From: Globodera rostochiensis
Taxonomy: Eukaryota; Nematoda; Chromadorea; Rhabditida; Heteroderidae
NCBI GenBank assembly: GCA_018350325.1
Contig: JAEVLN010000001.1
Coordinates: forward strand, 2,779,501-2,843,500
Direction of reading: 5' to 3'
Length of the DNA stretch: 64,000 nt
Shown one piece after another: positions 63,668 through 64,000 of this stretch (the stretch's first letter is position 1; each line of letters opens with the position of its first letter). Below the pieces are notes generated by a model. It worked only from the letters and a program-made list of their open reading frames with translations. It was not told the DNA's origin and did no database searches. The translations under genes and the position numbers were made by a program.

Positions 63668-64000
63668 GTGAGGCGCATTTAAATATTCAAAAAAAAATTT
63701 TATTTTGAATTTTTTTAAATGAATTTATAACAAGGAATTTATATTCTATTTTTGTACAGATTATCTAGGCATGGTTAAAATTCATAAATAATTTTTAAAC
63801 AAATGTAATATTTAATCTATTAATTTTCAAATGGAATTGGAATTGATATTTGAAAAAACCACTCTTTTCGGAGTTTTCTTCAGAATTTTTGTTGTTGTTG
63901 AACCTAAACTTTTTTTAATAAATCTTTCTAAAAACCCAAAATTTGTCTTGAAAAAAGCATAAATAAATAAAGAAAATTAAAATTAAAAAAAAAACATTTT
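63668..64000 (+). other. transporter intron, no further exon seen
   Basis: After the GGGCTG|GTGAGG donor the sequence is AT-rich to the window end and shows no exon resembling later SLC6 segments. Confidence 0.6.

Overview
The window looks like a contig from a plant-parasitic (tylenchid, perhaps cyst-type) nematode. Evidence: short multi-exon genes with TTTCAG-type acceptors and A|GT or occasional GC donors, TTAGGC hexamers, a serotonin-transporter-like gene, a Cys-loop receptor gene, a BEL/Pao element of the nematode type that carries a phlebovirus-like envelope region, and a divergent glutathione-synthetase-like gene of the kind known to have expanded as secreted effectors in cyst nematodes. 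The species assignment is inference.

Layout. 333-2449 (-): 5' part of a glutathione synthetase-like gene, with nested MITEs in an intron and a 1.03-kb TA-flanked MITE (2451-3480) sitting in its first coding exon. 4262-7145 (-): a midasin-like AAA+ gene copy, incomplete and damaged. 7911-22651: a DNA transposon with inverted terminal repeats, split by a 13.8-kb BEL/Pao retroelement (8536-22314, coding on -) that has near-identical LTRs, a 5-bp target duplication and one uninterrupted 3877-codon gag-pol-env-plus-extension ORF. 23112-23262 (-): an orphan terminal-exon-like piece. 23386-32598: about 73 units of a 126-bp satellite. 33789-38531 (-): a second midasin-like copy, with a start codon but also broken. 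38.6-42.4 kb: minisatellites, dispersed repeats and an interstitial TTAGGC tract. 42425-48304 (+): a divergent Cys-loop ligand-gated ion channel gene, nearly complete; a second, almost identical copy of the 1.03-kb MITE is in one of its introns. 48909-50199 (-): a small acidic low-complexity protein gene. 51.9-53.1 kb: a second, unrelated tandem array that also has a 126-bp period. 54406-63667 (+, continuing past the window): an SLC6 monoamine transporter (serotonin-transporter/MOD-5-like) gene whose introns hold a 29-bp minisatellite inside a transposon, a 48-bp TTAGGC-containing minisatellite and several MITEs.

The window is mostly repeats and mobile DNA between a few housekeeping and neuronal genes; there is no operon. 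The two midasin copies flank the retroelement and satellite and share six or more exons, so this is a duplicated locus whose copies have lost different parts. Several coding exons show single-base frame breaks and the two LTRs differ almost only by single-base indels, so some of the breaks may be long-read assembly errors. Missing exons, a lost splice acceptor and a lost P-loop are less easily explained that way. Exon boundaries were set by eye from splice sites, reading phase and family motifs.
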